A stretch of 64,000 bases of DNA, taken from contig NW_027488365.1 of NCBI RefSeq assembly GCF_051014445.1, forward strand, positions 6,944,001 through 7,008,000, in the 5' to 3' direction. The stretch is from Colletes latitarsis. Lineage: Eukaryota; Arthropoda; Insecta; Hymenoptera; Colletidae. This document shows positions 1-14,000 of the stretch, piece by piece. Under the pieces are notes generated by a model. That model worked only from the letters and a program-made list of their open reading frames with translations, did no database searches and had not been told where the DNA came from. A program made the position numbers and the translations under genes. Position 1 is the stretch's first letter; each line of letters begins with the position of its first letter.

Positions 1-9
1 TCACGTAGT

Positions 10-25
10 AGTGTGGTACCACACT
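10..25. repeat. GGTACC-centred palindrome in the satellite monomer (first example)
   Basis: AGTGTGGTACCACACT is a perfect 16-bp palindrome and contains a KpnI site. Where the preceding base is A from 'AATG' rather than 'AGTG' the symmetric part shortens to about 12 bp. The element is present at the same place in most monomers of the window. Other monomers carry GTGGGACCACAC, in which the arms are kept and the centre is changed, or GAAGTACAACAC, in which only the GTAC core is symmetric. A symmetric site of this size could bind a dimeric protein or extrude a small cruciform, but no such protein is known from this sequence. Confidence 0.85.
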
Positions 26-77
26 GAAACAGTCGATTAAACCTGGTTTCGATCAATATTTTTGAGGATAACGCATG

Positions 78-93
78 TTAGGTCTAGGTTAGG
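78..93 (+). repeat. Telomere-like motif TTAGG-TCTAGG-TTAGG in the monomer (first example)
   Basis: Two exact copies of TTAGG flank one degenerate unit, TCTAGG. TTAGG is the canonical telomeric repeat of most insect orders (established knowledge). The motif recurs once per monomer through the array. Common variants are TTAGGTCTGGGATAGG and TTAGGTCTGGGTTAGG. All copies share one orientation. This may be a relic of a telomeric or subtelomeric origin of the satellite or a coincidence fixed by amplification; the sequence alone cannot decide. Confidence 0.6.
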
Positions 94-180
94 CCGGGGA
101 TTTTCACTCATCAGACTCATACTTTCGCATTCTTCACATACTTGTTGAACGGATCCTGGGTTTTTTCTGGTTTGGATCAC

Positions 181-1190
181 GTAGTAATGTGGGACCACAC
201 TGAAACAGTCAATTAAACCTGGTTTCGATCAATATATTAGAGAATAATTCATGTTAGGTCTAGGTTAGGTCGGTGATTTTCACTCATCAGACTCATACTC
301 TCGCATTCTTCACATACTTGTTGAACGGATCTTGGGTTTTTTCTGGTGTGAATCACGTAGTAATGTGGTACCACACTGAAACAGTCGATTAAACCTGGTT
401 TCCATCAGTATTTTAGAGGATAACGCATGTTAGCTCTAGGTTAGGCCTGGGATTTTCACTCTTCAGACTCATACTTTCGTAGTTTTAACATACATGTTGA
501 CCTGATCGAGGGTTTTTTCTGCTTTGGATCGCGTAGTAAAGTGGTACCACACTGATACAGTCCATTAAACCTGGTATGGATCAATATTTTAGAGGATAAC
601 GCATGTTAGGTCTAGGTTAGCCCTGGGATTTTCACTCATCAGACTCATACTTTCGCATTCTTCACATACTTGTTGAATGGATCCTGGGTTTTTTCTGGTT
701 TGGATCACGTAGTAATGTGGGACCACACTGAAACAGTCAATTAAACCTGGTTTCGATCAATATATTAGAGAATAATTCATGTTAGGTCTAGGTTAGGTCT
801 GGGATTTGCTCTCATCAGGCTCATTCTTTCGCATATTTCTCATACTTGATGGCTAGATCCAGGCCTTTTTCTGGATTGCATCACGTAGTAATGAAGTACA
901 ACACTGAAACAGTCAATTAAACCTGGTTTCCATCAATATCTTAGCGGACAACGCAAGTTAGGTCTGGGATAGGTCTGGGATTTGCCCACATCAGGCTCAT
1001 ACTTTCGCGTTTTTCACATACTCGTTGAACAGATCCTGGGTTATTTTCTGGTTTGGATCGCATAGTAATGTGGTACCACACTGAAACAGTCGATTAAACC
1101 AGGTTTCGATCAGTATTTTTGAGGATAACGCATGTTAGGTCTAGGTTAGGCCCGGGATTTTCACTCATCAGACTCATACTTTCGCATTCT
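181..1190. repeat. Satellite block repeated at about +3,874 and about +10,390
   Basis: A run of distinctive monomers, including one with CGTAGTTTTAACATACATG followed by CCTGATCGAGGG (at 501), reappears near 4055-5064 (same word at 4375) and near 10570-11580 (same word at 10891). The offsets are close to 22 and 59 monomers. The copies differ by scattered substitutions and single-base indels, for example an extra T near 4207. They diverge just after TTCTCATATTG at 1189. This block is evidence for large-block amplification rather than independent monomer homogenisation. Confidence 0.75.
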
Positions 1191-4100
1191 TCTCATATTG
1201 TTGAACGAATCCTGGGTTTTTTCTGGTTTGGATCGCATAGTAATGTGGTACCACACTGAAACAGTCGAATAACCTGGTTTCGATCAATATTTTTGAGGAT
1301 AACGCATGTTAGGTCTAGGTTAAGCCGGAGATTTTCACTCATCAGACTCATACTTTCGCATTCTTCACATACTTGTTGAACGGATCCTGGGTTTTTTCTG
1401 GTTTGGATCACGTAGTAATGCGGGACCACACTGAAACAGTCAATTAAACCTGGTTTCGATCAATATATTAGAGAATAATTCATGTTAGGTCTAGGTTAGG
1501 TCTGGGAGTTGCTCTCATCAGGCTCATACTTTCGCATATTTCTCACACTTCATGGCTAGATCCTGGGCTGATTCTGGATTGTATCACGTAGTAATGTGGT
1601 ACCACGCTGAAACAGTCAATTAAACCTCGTTTCGATCAATATTTTAGAGGATAACGCAAGTTAGGTCTGGCATAGGTCTGGGATTCGCCCTCATCAGGCT
1701 CATACTTTCGCGTTTTTCACATACTTGTTGAACTGATCCTGGGCTTTTTCTGGTTTGGATCACGTAGTAATGTGGTACCACACCGAAACAGTCAATTAAA
1801 CCTGGTTTCGATCAATATTTTAGAGAATAATTCATGTTAGGTCTAGGTTATGTCTGGGATTTGCTCTCATCAGGCTCATACTTTCGCACACTTCACATAC
1901 TCGTTTGACAGATCCTGTGTTATTTTCTGGTTTGGATCGCATAGTAATGTGGTACCACACTGAAACAGTCGATTAAACCAGGTTTCGATCAATATTTTTG
2001 AGGATACCGCATGTTAGGTCTAGGTTAGGCCTGGGATTTTCACTCATCAGACACATACTTTCGCATTCTTCACATACTTGTTGAACGGACCTGGGTTTTT
2101 TCTGGTTTGGATCACGTAGTAATGTGGGACCACACTGAAACAGTCAATTAAACCTGGTTTCGATCAATATATTAGAGAATAATTCATGTTAGGTCTAGGT
2201 TAGGTCTGGGATTTGCTCTCATCAGGCTCATTCTTTCGCATATTTCTCATACTTGATGGCTAGATCCTGGGCTTTTTCTGGATTGCATCACGTAGTAATG
2301 AAGTACAACACTGAAACAGTCAATTAAACCTGGTTTCCATCAATATCTTAGAGGACAACGCAAGTTAGGTCTGGGATAGGTCTGGGATTTGCCCACATCA
2401 GGCTCATACTTTCGCGTTTTTCACATACTTGTTGAACAGATCCTGGGTTTTTTCTGGTTTGGATCACGTAGTAGTGTGGTACCACACTGAAACAGTCGAT
2501 TAAACCTGGTTTGGATCAACATTTTAGAGGATAACGCATGTTAGGTCTAGGTTAGGTCTGGGATTTTCACTCATCAGACTCATACTTTCGCGTTTCTCAC
2601 ATACTTGTTGAACAGATCCTGGGTTTTTTCTGGTTTGGATCACGTAGTAGTGTGGTACCACACTGAAACAGTCCATTAAACCTGGTTTGGATCAACATTT
2701 TAGAGGATAACGCATGTTAGGTCTAGGTTAGGTGGGGGATTTCCACTCATCAGACTCATACTTTCGCATTCTTCACATACTTGTTGAACGTATCCTGGGT
2801 TTTTTCTGGTTTGGATCACGTAGTAATGTGGGACCACACTGAAACAATCAATTAAACCTGGTCTTGATAGATATTTTAGAGGATAACGCATGTTAGGTCT
2901 GGGATAGGTCTGGGATTTGCCCTCATCAGACTCATACTTTCGCACACTTCACATACTCGTTGAACAGATCCTGGGTTATTTTCTGGTTTGGATCCCATAG
3001 TAATGTGGTACCACACTGAAACAGTCGATTAAACCAGGTTTCGATCAATATTTTTGAGGATAACGCATGTTAGGTCTAGGTTAGGCCTGGGATTTTCACT
3101 CATCAGACTCATTCTTTCGCATATTTCTCATACTTGATGGCTAGATCCTGGCCTTTTTCTGGATTGCATCACGTAGTAATGAAGTACAACACTGAAACAG
3201 TCAATTAAACCTGGATTCCATCAATATCTTAGAGGACAACGCAAGTTAGGTCTGGGATAGGTCTGGGATTTGCCCACATCAGGCTCATACTTTCGCGTTT
3301 TTCACATACTCGTTGAACAGCTCCTGGGTTATTTTCTGGTTTGGATTGCACAGTAATGTGGTACCACACTGAAACAGTCGATTAAACCAGGTTTCGATCA
3401 ATATTTTTGAGGATAACGCATGTTAGGTCTAGGTTAGGCCTGGGATTATCACTCATCAGACTCATACTTTCGCATTCTTCTCATACTTGTTGAACGGATC
3501 CTGGGTTTTTTCTGGATTGGGTCACGTAGTAGTGTGGTACCACACTGAAACAGTCGATTAAACCTGGTTTCGATCAATATTTTTGAGGATAACGCATGTT
3601 AGGTCTGGGTTAGGTCTAGGACTAGCCCTCGTGAGGCTCATACTTTCGCATATTTCTCATTCTTCATGGCTAGATCCTGGGCTATTTCTGGATTGTATCA
3701 CGTAGTAATGTGGTACCACACAGAAACAGTCAATTAAACCTGTTTTCGATCAATATTTTAGAGGATAACGCAAGTTAGGTCTGGGATAGGTCTGGGATTT
3801 TCCCTCATCAGGCTCATACTTTCGCGTTTTTCACATACTTGTTGAACAGATCCTGGGTTTTTCCTGGATTGGGTCACGTAGTAGTGTGGTACCACACTGA
3901 AACAGTCGATTAAACCTGGTTTCGATCAATATTTTTGAGGATAACGCATGTTAGGTCTAGGTTTGGCCGGGGATTTCCACTCATCAGACTCATACTTTCG
4001 CATTCTTCACATACTTGTTGAACGGATCCTGGGTTTTTTCTGGTTTGGATCACGTAGTAATGTGGGACCACACTGAAACAGTCAATTAAACCTGGTTTCG

Positions 4101-6975
4101 ATCAATATATTAGAGAATAATTCACGTTAGGTCTAGGTTAGGTCGGGGATTTTCACTCATCAGACTCATACTCTCGCATTCTTCACATACTTGTTGAACG
4201 GATCTTGGGTTTTTTTCTGGTGTGAATCACGTAGTAATGTGGTACCACACTGAAACAGTCGATTAAACCTGGTTTCCATCAGTACTTTAGAGGATAACGC
4301 ATGTTAGGTCTAGGTTAGGCCTGGGATTTTCACTCTTCAGACTCATACTTTCGTAGTTTTAACATACATGTTGACCTGATCGAGGGTTTTTTCTGCTTTG
4401 GATCGCATAGTAAAGTGGTACCACACTGAAACAGTCCATTAAACCTGGTATGGATCAATATTTTAGAGGATAACGCATGTTAGGTCTAGGTTAGCCCTGG
4501 GATTTTCACTCATCAGACTCATACTTACGCATTCTTCACATACTTGTTGAACGGATCCTGGGTTTTTTCTGGTTTGGATCACGTAGTAATGTGGGACCAC
4601 ACTGAAACAGTCAATTAAACCTGGTTTCGATCAATATATTAGAGAATAATTCATGTTAGGTCTAGGTTAGGTCTGGGATTTGCTCTCATCAGGCTCATTC
4701 TTTCGCATATTTCTCATACTTGATGGCTAGATCCAGGCCTTTTTCTGGATTGCATCACGTAGTAATGAAGTACAACACTGAAACAGTCAATTAAACCTGG
4801 TTTCCATCAATATCTTAGCGGACAACGCAAGTTAGGTCTGGGATAGGTCTGGGATTTGCCCACATCAGGCTCATACTTTCGCGTTTTTCACATACTCGTT
4901 GAACAGATCCTGGGTTATTTTCTGGTTTGGATCGCATAGTAATGTGGTACCACACTAAAACAGTCGATTAAACCAGGTTTCGATCAGTATTTTTGAGGAT
5001 AACGCATGTTAGGTCTAGGTTAGGCCCGGGATTTTCACTCATCAGACTCATACTTTCGCATTCTTCTCATATTGTTGAACGGATCCTGGGTTTTTTCTGG
5101 TTTGGATCACGTAGTAATGTGGGACCACACATAAACAATCAATTAAACCTGGTCTTGATAAATATTTTAGAGGATAACGCATGTTAGGTCTGGGTTAGGT
5201 CTAGGATTTGCCCTCGTCAGGCTCATACTTTCGCATATTTCTCATACTTCATGGCTAGATCCTGGGCTATTTCTGGATTGTATCACGTAGTAATGTGGTA
5301 CCACACAGAAACAGTCAATTAAACCTGGTTTCGATCAATATTTTAGAGGATAACGCAAGTTAGGTCTGGGATAGGTCCGGGATTTTCCCTCATCAGGCTC
5401 ATACTTTCACGTTTTTCACATACTTGTTGAACAGATCCTGGGTTTTTTCTGGATTGGGTCACGTAGTAGTGTGGTACCACACTGAAACAGTCGATTAAAC
5501 CTGGTTTCGATCAATATTTTTGAGGATAACGCATGTTAGGTCTAGGTTAAGCCGGGGATTTTCACTCATCAGACTCATACTTTCGCATTCTTCACATACT
5601 TGTTGAACGGATCCTGGGTTTTTTCTGGTTTGGATCACGTAGTAATGTGGGACCACACTGAAACAGTCAATTAAACCTGGTTTCGATCAATATATTAGAG
5701 AATAATTCATGTTAGGTCTAGGTTAGGTCTGGGAGTTGCTCTCATCAGGCTCATACTTTCGCATATTTCTCACACTTCATGGCTAGATCCTGGGCTGTTT
5801 CTGGATTGTATCACGTAGTAATGTGGTACCACGCTGAAACAGTCAATTAAACCTCGTTTCGATCAATATTTTAGAGGATAACGCAAGTTAGGTCTGGCAT
5901 AGGTCTGGGATTCGCCCTCATCAGGCTCATACTTTCGCGTTTTTCACATACTTGTTGAACTGATCCTGGGCTTTTTCTGGTTTGGATCACGTAGTAATGT
6001 GGTACCACACCGAAACAGTCAATTAAACCTGGTTTCGATCAATATTTTGGAGAATAATTCATGTTAGGTCTAGGTTAGGTGTGGGATTTGCTCTCATCAG
6101 GCTCATACTTTCGCACACTTCACATACTCGTTTGACAGATCCTGTGTTATTTTCTGGTTTGGATCGCATAGTAATGTGGTACCACACTGAAACAGTCGAT
6201 TAAACCAGGTTTAGATCAATATTTTTGAGGATAACGCATGTTAGGTCTAGGTTAGGCCTGGGATTTTCACTCATCAGACTCATACTTTCGCATTCTTCAC
6301 ATACTTGTTGAACGGACCTGGGTTTTTTCTGGTTTGGATTACGTAGTAATGTGGGACCACACTGAAACAGTCAATTAAACCTGGTTTCGATCAATATATT
6401 AGAGAATAATTCATGTTAGGTCTAGGTTAGGTCTGGGATTTGCTCTCATCAGGCTCATTCTTTCGCATATTTCTCATACTTGATGGCTAGATCCTGGGCT
6501 TTTTCTGGATTGCATCACGTAGTAATGAAGTACAACACTGAAACAGTCAATTAAACCTGGTTTCCATCAATATCTTAGAGGACAACGCAAGTTAGGTCTG
6601 GGATAGGTCTGGGATTTGCCCACATCAGGCTCATACTTTCGCGTTTTTCACATACTTGTTGAACAGATCCTGGGTTTTTTCTGGTTTGGATCACGTAGTA
6701 GTGTGGTACCACACTGAAACAGTCCATGAAACCTGGTTTGGATCAACATTTTAGAGGATAACGCATGTTAGGTCTAGGTTAGTTCTGGGATTTTCACTCA
6801 TCAGACTCATACTTTCGCATTCTTCACATACTTGTTGAACGGATCCTGGGTTTTTTCTGGTTTGGATCACGTAGTAATGTGGGACCACACTGAAACAATC
6901 AATTAAACCTGGTCTTGATAAATATTTTAGAGGATAACGCATGTTAGGTCTGGGATAGGTCTGGGATTTGCCCTC

Positions 6976-8049
6976 ATCAGACTCATACTTTCGCACACTT
7001 CACATACTCGTTGAACAGATCCTGGGTTATTTTCTGGTTTGGATCACGTAGTAATGTGGGACCACACTGAAACAGTCAATTAAACCTGGTTTCGATCAAT
7101 ATATTAGAGAATAATTCATGTTAAGTCTAGGTTAGGTCCGGGAGTTGCTCTCATCAGGCTCATACTTTCGCATATTTCTCACACTTCATGGCTAGATCCT
7201 GGGCTGTTTCTGGATTGTATCACGTAGTAATGTGGTACCACGCTGAAACAGTCAATTAAACCTCGTTTCGATCAATATCTTAGAGGACAACGCAAGTTAG
7301 GTCTGGGATAGCTCTGGGATTTTCCCTCATCAGGCTCATACTTTCGCGTTTTTCACATACTTGTTGAACAGATCCTGGGTTTTTTCTGGTTTGGATCACG
7401 TAGTAGTGTGGTACCACACTGAAACAGTCGATTAAACCTGGTTTGGATCAACATTTTAGAGGATAACGCATGTTAGGTCTAGGTTAGGTCTGGGATTTTC
7501 ACTCATCAGACTCATACTTTCGCACACTTCACATACTCGTTGAACAGATCCTGGGTTATTTTCTGGTTTGGATCACGTAGTAATGTGGGACCACACTGAA
7601 ACAGTCAATTAAACCTGGTTTCGATCAATATATTAGAGAATAATTCATGTTAAGTCTAGGTTAGGTCCGGGAGTTGCTCTCATCAGGCTCATACTTTCGC
7701 ATATTTCTCACACTTCATGGCTAGATCCTGGGCTGTTTCTGGATTGTATCACGTAGTAATGTGGTACCACGCTGAAACAGTCAATTAAACCTCGTTTCGA
7801 TCAATATCTTAGAGGACAACGCAAGTTAGGTCTGGGATAGCTCTGGGATTTTCCCTCATCAGGCTCATACTTTCGCGTTTTTCACATACTTGTTGAACAG
7901 ATCCTGGGTTTTTTCTGGTTTGGATCACGTAGTAGTGTGGTACCACACTGAAACAGTCGATTAAACCTGGTTTGGATCAACATTTTAGAGGATAACGCAT
8001 GTTAGGTCTAGGTTAGGTCTGGGATTTTCACTCATCAGACTCATACTTT
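6976..8049. repeat. Tandem duplication of a 529-bp trimer of satellite monomers
   Basis: The segment from about 6976 repeats from about 7505 with an offset of 529 bp, which is three monomers plus one base. Both copies share rare words such as CATGTTAAGTCTAGG, GGTCCGGGAGTTGCTC and GGTCTGGGATAGCTCTGGG. I saw no differences between the copies on reading. Identity ends where one copy has CGCACACTTCACATACTC and the other has CGCGTTTCTCACATAC. Unequal exchange in a three-monomer register is the simplest explanation. Confidence 0.8.
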
Positions 8050-11000
8050 CGCGTTTCTCACATACTTGTTGAACAGACCCTGGGTTTTTTCCGGTTTGGA
8101 TCACGTAGTAGTGTGGTAACACACTGAAACAGTCCATTAAACCTGGTTTGGATCAACATTTTAGAGGATAACGCATGTTAGGTCTAGGTTAGGTCTGGGA
8201 TTTCCACTCATCAGACTCATACTTTCGCATTCTTCACATACTTGTTGAACGTATCATGGGTTTTTTCTGGTTTGGATCACGTAGTAATGTGGGACCACAC
8301 TGAAACAATCAATTAAACCTGGTCTTGATAGATATTTTAGAGGATAACGCATGTTAGGTCTGGGATAGGTCTGGGATTTGCCCTCATCAGACTCATACTT
8401 TCGCACACTTCACATACTCGTTGAACAGATCCTGGGTTATTTTCTGGTTTGGATCCCATAGTAATGTGGTACCACACTGAAACAGTCGATTAAACCAGGT
8501 TTCGATCAATATTTTTGAGGATAACGCATGTTAGGTCTAGGTTAGGCCTGGGATTTTCACTCATCAGACTCATTCTTTCGCATATTTCTCATACTTGATG
8601 GCTAGATCCTGGCCTTTTTCTGGATTGCATCACGTAGTAATGAAGTACAACACTGAAACAGTCAATTAAACCTGGTTTCCATCAATATCTTAGCGGAGGA
8701 CGCAAGTTAGGTCTGGGATAGGTCTGGGATTTGCCCACATCAGGCTCATACTTTCGCGTTTTTCACATACTCGTTGAACAGATCCTGGGTTATTTTCTGG
8801 TTTGGATCGCATAGTAATGTGGTACCACACTGAAACAGTCGATTAAACCAGGTTTCGATCAGTATTTTTGAGGATAACGCATGTTAGGTCTAGGTTAGGC
8901 CCGGGATTTTAACTCATCAGACTCATACTTTCGCATTCTTCTCATATTGTTGAACGGATCCTGGGTTTTTTCTGGTTTGGATCACGTAGTAATGTGGGAC
9001 CACACAGAAACAATCAATTAAACCTGGTCTTGATAAATATTTTAGAGGATAACGCATGTTAGGTCTGGGTTAGGTCTAGGATTTGCCCTCGTCAGGCTCA
9101 TACTTTCGCATATTTCTCATACTTCATGGCTAGATCCTGGGCTATTTCTGGATTGTATCACGTAGTAATGTGGTACCACACAGAAACAGTCAATTAAACC
9201 TGGTTTCGATCAATATTTTAGAGGATATCGCAAGTTAGGTCTGGGATAGGTCTGGGATTTTCCCTCATCAGGCTCATACTTTCACGTTTTTCACATACTT
9301 GTTGAACAGATCCTGGGTTTTTTCTGGATTGGGTCACGTAGTACTGTGGTACCACACTGAAACAGTCGATTAAACCTGGTTTCGATCAATATTTTTGAGG
9401 ATAACGCATGTTAGGTCTAGGTTAAGCCAGGGATTTTCACTCATCAGACTCATACTTTCGCATTCTTCACATACTTGTTGAACGGATCCTGGGTTTTTTC
9501 TGGTTTGGATCACGTAGTAATGTGGTACCACACCGAAACAGTCAATTAAACCTGGTTTGGATCAACATTTTAGAGGATAACGCATGTTAGGTCTAGGTTA
9601 GGTGTGGGATTTGCTCTCATCAGGCTCATTCTTTCGCATATTTCTCATACTTGATGGCTAGATCCTGGGCTTTTTCTGGATTGCATCACGTAGTAATGAA
9701 GTACAACACTGAAACAGTCAATTAAACCTGGTTTCCATCAATATCTTAGAGGACAACGCAAGTTAGGTCTGGGATAGGTCTGGGATTTGCCCACATCAGG
9801 CTCATACTTTCGCGTTTTTCACATACTTGTTGAACAGATCCTGGGTTTTTTCTGGTTTGGATCACGTAGTAATGAAGTACAACACTGAAACAGTCAATTA
9901 AACCTGGATTCCATCAATATCTTAGAGGACAACGCAAGTTAGGTCTGGGATAGGTCTGGGATTTGCCCACATCAGGCTCATACTTTCGCGTTTTTCACAT
10001 ACTCGTTGAACAGATCCTGGGTTATTTTCTGGTTTGGATTGCATAGTAATGTGGTACCACACTGAAACAGTCGATTAAACCAGGTTTCGATCAATATTTT
10101 TGAGGATAACGCATGTTAGGTCTAGGTTAGGCCTGGGATTATCACTCATCAGACTCATACTTTCGCATTCTTCTCATACTTGTTGAACGGATCCTGGGTT
10201 TTTTCTGGATTGGGTCACGTAGTAGTGTGGTACCACACTGAAACAGTCGATTAAACCTGGTTTCGATCAATATTTTTGAGGATAACGCATGTTAGGTCTG
10301 GGTTAGGTCTAGGATTAGCCCTCGTCAGGCTCATACTTTCGCATATTTCTCATTCTTCATGGCTAGATCCTGGGCTATTTCTGGATTGTATCACGTAGTA
10401 ATGTGGTACCACACAGAAACAGTCAATTAAACCTGATTTCGATCAATATTTTAGAGGATAACGCAAGTTAGGTCTGGGATAGGTCTGGGATTTTCCCTCA
10501 TCAGGCTCATACTTTCGCGTTTTTCACATACTTGTTGAACAGATCCTGGGTTTTTCCTGGATTGGGTCACGTAGTAATGTGGGACCACACTGAAACAGTC
10601 AATTAAACCTGGTTTCGATCAATATATTAGAGAATAATTCATGTTAGGTCTAGGTTAGGTCGGCGATTTTCACTCATCAGACTCATACTCTCGCATTCTT
10701 CACATACTTGTTGAACGGATCTTGGGTTTTTTCTGGTGTGAATCACGTAGTAATGTGGTACCACACTGAAACAATCGATTAAACCTGGTTTCCATCAGTA
10801 TTTTAGAGGATAACGCATGTTAGGTCTAGGTTAGGCTTGGGATTTTCACTCTTCAGACTCATACTTTCGTAGTTTTAACATACATGTTGACCTGATCGAG
10901 GGTTTTTTCTGCTTTGGAGCGCGTAGTAAAGTGGTACCACACGGAAACAGTCCATTAAACCTGGTATGGATCAATATTTTAGAGGATAACGCATGTTAGG

Positions 11001-14000
11001 TCTAGGTTAGCCCTGGGATTTTCACTCATCAGACTCATACTTTCGCATTCTTCACATACTTGTTGAACGGATCCTGGGTTTTTTCTGGTTTGGATCACGT
11101 AGTAATGTGGGACCACACTGAAACAGTCAATTAAACCTGGTTTCGATCAATATATTAGAGAATAATTCATGTTAGGTCTAGGTTAGGTCTGGGATTTGCT
11201 CTCATCAGGCTCATTCTTTCGCATATTTCTCATACTTGATGGCTATATCCAGGCCTTTTTCTGGATTGCATCACGTAGTAATGAAGTACAACACTGAAAC
11301 AGTCAATTAAACCTGGTTTCCATCAATATCTTAGCGGACAACGCAAGTTAGGTCTGGGATAGGTCTGGGATTTGCCCACATCAGGCTCATACTTTCGCGT
11401 TTTTCACATACTCGTTGAACAGATCGTGGGTTATTTTCTGGTTTGGATCGCATAGTAATGTGGTACCACACTGAAACAGTCGATTAAACCAGGTTTCGAT
11501 CAGTATTTTTGAGGATAACGCATGTTAGGTCTAGGTTAGGCCCGGGATTTTCACTCATCAGACTCATACTTTCGCATTCTTCACATACTTGTTGAACGGA
11601 TCCTGGGTTTTTTCTGGTTTGGATCACGTAGTAATGTGGGACCACACTGAAACAGTCAATTAAACCTGGTTTCGATCAATATATTAGAGAATAATTCATG
11701 TTAGGTCTGGGTTAGGTCAGGGAGTTGCTCTCATCAGGCTCATACTTTCGCATATTTCTCACACTTCATGGCTAGATCCTGGGCTGTTTCTGGATTGTAT
11801 CACGTAGTAATGTGGTACCACGCTGAAACAGTCAATTAAACCTCGTTTCGATCAATATTTTAGAGGATAACGCAAGTTAGGTCTGGCATAGGTCTGGGAT
11901 GCGCCCTCATCAGGCTCATCCTTTCGCGTTTTTCACATACTTGTTGAACTGATCCTGGGCTTTTTCAGGTTTGGATCACGTAGTAATGTAGTACCACACC
12001 GAAACAGTCAATTAAACCTGGTTTCGATCAATATTTTAGAGAATAATTCATGTTAGGTCTAGGTTAGGTCTGGGATTTGCTCTCATCAGGCTCATACTTT
12101 CGCACACTTCACATACTCGTTTGACAGATCCTGTGTTATTTTCTGGTTTGGATCGCATAGTAATGTGGTACCACACTGAAACAGTCCATGAAACCTGGTT
12201 TCGATCAATATATTAGAGAATAATTCATGTTAAGTCTAGGTTAGGTCCGGGAGTTGCTCTCATCAGGCTCATACTTTCGCATATTTCTCACACTTCATGG
12301 CTAGATCCTGGGCTGTTTCTGGATTGTATCACGTAGTAATGTGGGACCACACTGAAACAGTCAATTAAACCTGGTTTCGATCAATATATTAGAGAATAAT
12401 TCATGTTAAGTCTAGGTTAGGTCCGGGAGTTGCTCTCATCAGGCTCATACTTTCGCATATTTCTCACACTTCATGGCTAGATCCTGGGCTGTTTCTGGAT
12501 TGTATCACGTAGTAATGTGGTACCACGCTGAAACAGTCAATTAAACCTCGTTTCGATCAATATCTTAGAGGACAACGCAAGTTAGGTCTGGGATAGCTCT
12601 GGGATTTTCCCTCATCAGGCTCATACTTTCGCGTTTTTCACATACTTGTTGAACAGATCCTGGGTTTTTTCTGGTTTGGATCACGTAGTAGTGTGGTACC
12701 ACACTGAAACAGTCGATTAAACCTGGTTTGGATCAACATTTTAGAGGATAACGCATGTTAGGTCTAGGTTACGTCTGGGATTTTCACTCATCAGACTCAT
12801 ACTTTCGCGTTTCTCACATACTTGTTGAACAGACCCTGGGTTTTTTCTGGTTTGGATCACGTAGTAGTGTGGTACCACACTGAAACAGTCCATTAAACCT
12901 GGTTTGGATCAACATTTTAGAGGATAACGCATGTTAGGTCTAGGTGAGGTCTGGGATTTCCACTCATCAGACTCATACTTTCGCATTCTTCACATACTTG
13001 TTGAACGTATCCTGGGTTTTTTCTGGTTTGGATCACGTAGTAATGTGGGACCACACTGAAACAATCAATTAAACCTGGTCTTGATAGATATTTTAGAGGA
13101 TAACGCATGTTAGGTCTGGGATAGGTCTGGGATTTGCCCTCATCAGACTCATACTTTCGCACACTTCACATACTCGTTGAACAGATCCTGGGTTATTTTC
13201 TGGTTTGGATCCCATAGTAATGTGGTACCACACTGAAACAGTCGATTAAATCAGGTTTCGATCAATATTTTAGAGGATAACGCATGTTAGGTCTAGGTTA
13301 GGCCTGGGATTTTCACTCATCAGACTCATTCTTTCGCATATTTCTCATACTTGATGGCTAGATCCTGGCCTTTTTCTGGATTGCATCACGTAGTAATGAA
13401 GTACAACACTGAAACAGTCAATTAAACCTGGATTCCATCAATATCTTAGAGGACAACGCAAGTTAGGTCTGGGATAGGTCTGGGATTTGCCCACATCAGG
13501 CTCATACTTTCGCGTTTTTCACATACTCGTTGAACAGCTCCTGGGTTATTTTCTGGTTTGGATTGCATAGTAATGTGGTACCACACTGAAACAGTCGATT
13601 AAACCAGGTTTCGATCAATATTTTTGAGGATAACGCATGTTAGGTCTAGGTTAGGCCTGGGATTATCACTCATCAGACTCATACTTTCGCATTCTTCACA
13701 TACTTGTTGAACGGATCGTGGGTTTTTTCTGGTTTGGATCACGTAGTAATGTGGGACCACACTGAAACAGTCAATTAAACCTGGTTTCGATCAATATATT
13801 AGAGAATAATTCATGTTAGGTCTAGGTTAGGTCTGGGAGTTGCTCTCATCAGGCTCATACTTTCGCATATTTCTCACACTTCATGGCTAGATCCTGGGCT
13901 GTTTCCGGATTGTATCACGTAGTAATGTGGTACCACGCTGAAACAGTCAATTAAACCTCGTTTCGATCAATATTTTAGAGGATAACGCAAGTTAGGTCTG

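Larger units (their letters stand above)
1..176. repeat. Representative 176-bp satellite monomer
   Basis: First full unit, used as reference. In order it holds TCACGTAGTA (1-10), a GGTACC-centred palindrome (10-25), an A-rich stretch with GAAACAGTCGATTAAACC (26-43), TTTCGATCAATATTT, a GAGGATAACGCATG block, a telomere-like motif (78-93), a block with two ACTCAT copies (106-120), TTTCGCATTCTTCACATAC, GGATCCTGGG (151-160), and a T-run before CTGGTTTGGA. The most variable positions across the array are the palindrome core, the words after the telomere-like motif, and the last third (CATATTTCTCATACTTGATGG versus CATTCTTCACATACTTGTTG). 176 is not a multiple of 3, so no reading frame can persist across units. 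The choice of start is arbitrary. Confidence 0.93.

Noticed and set aside
42..218. Monomer derived from three shorter subrepeats beginning with CCTGG
   Set aside because: CCTGG-type words occur about every 51-63 bp, but the sequences following them align poorly, so I cannot support an internal triplication.
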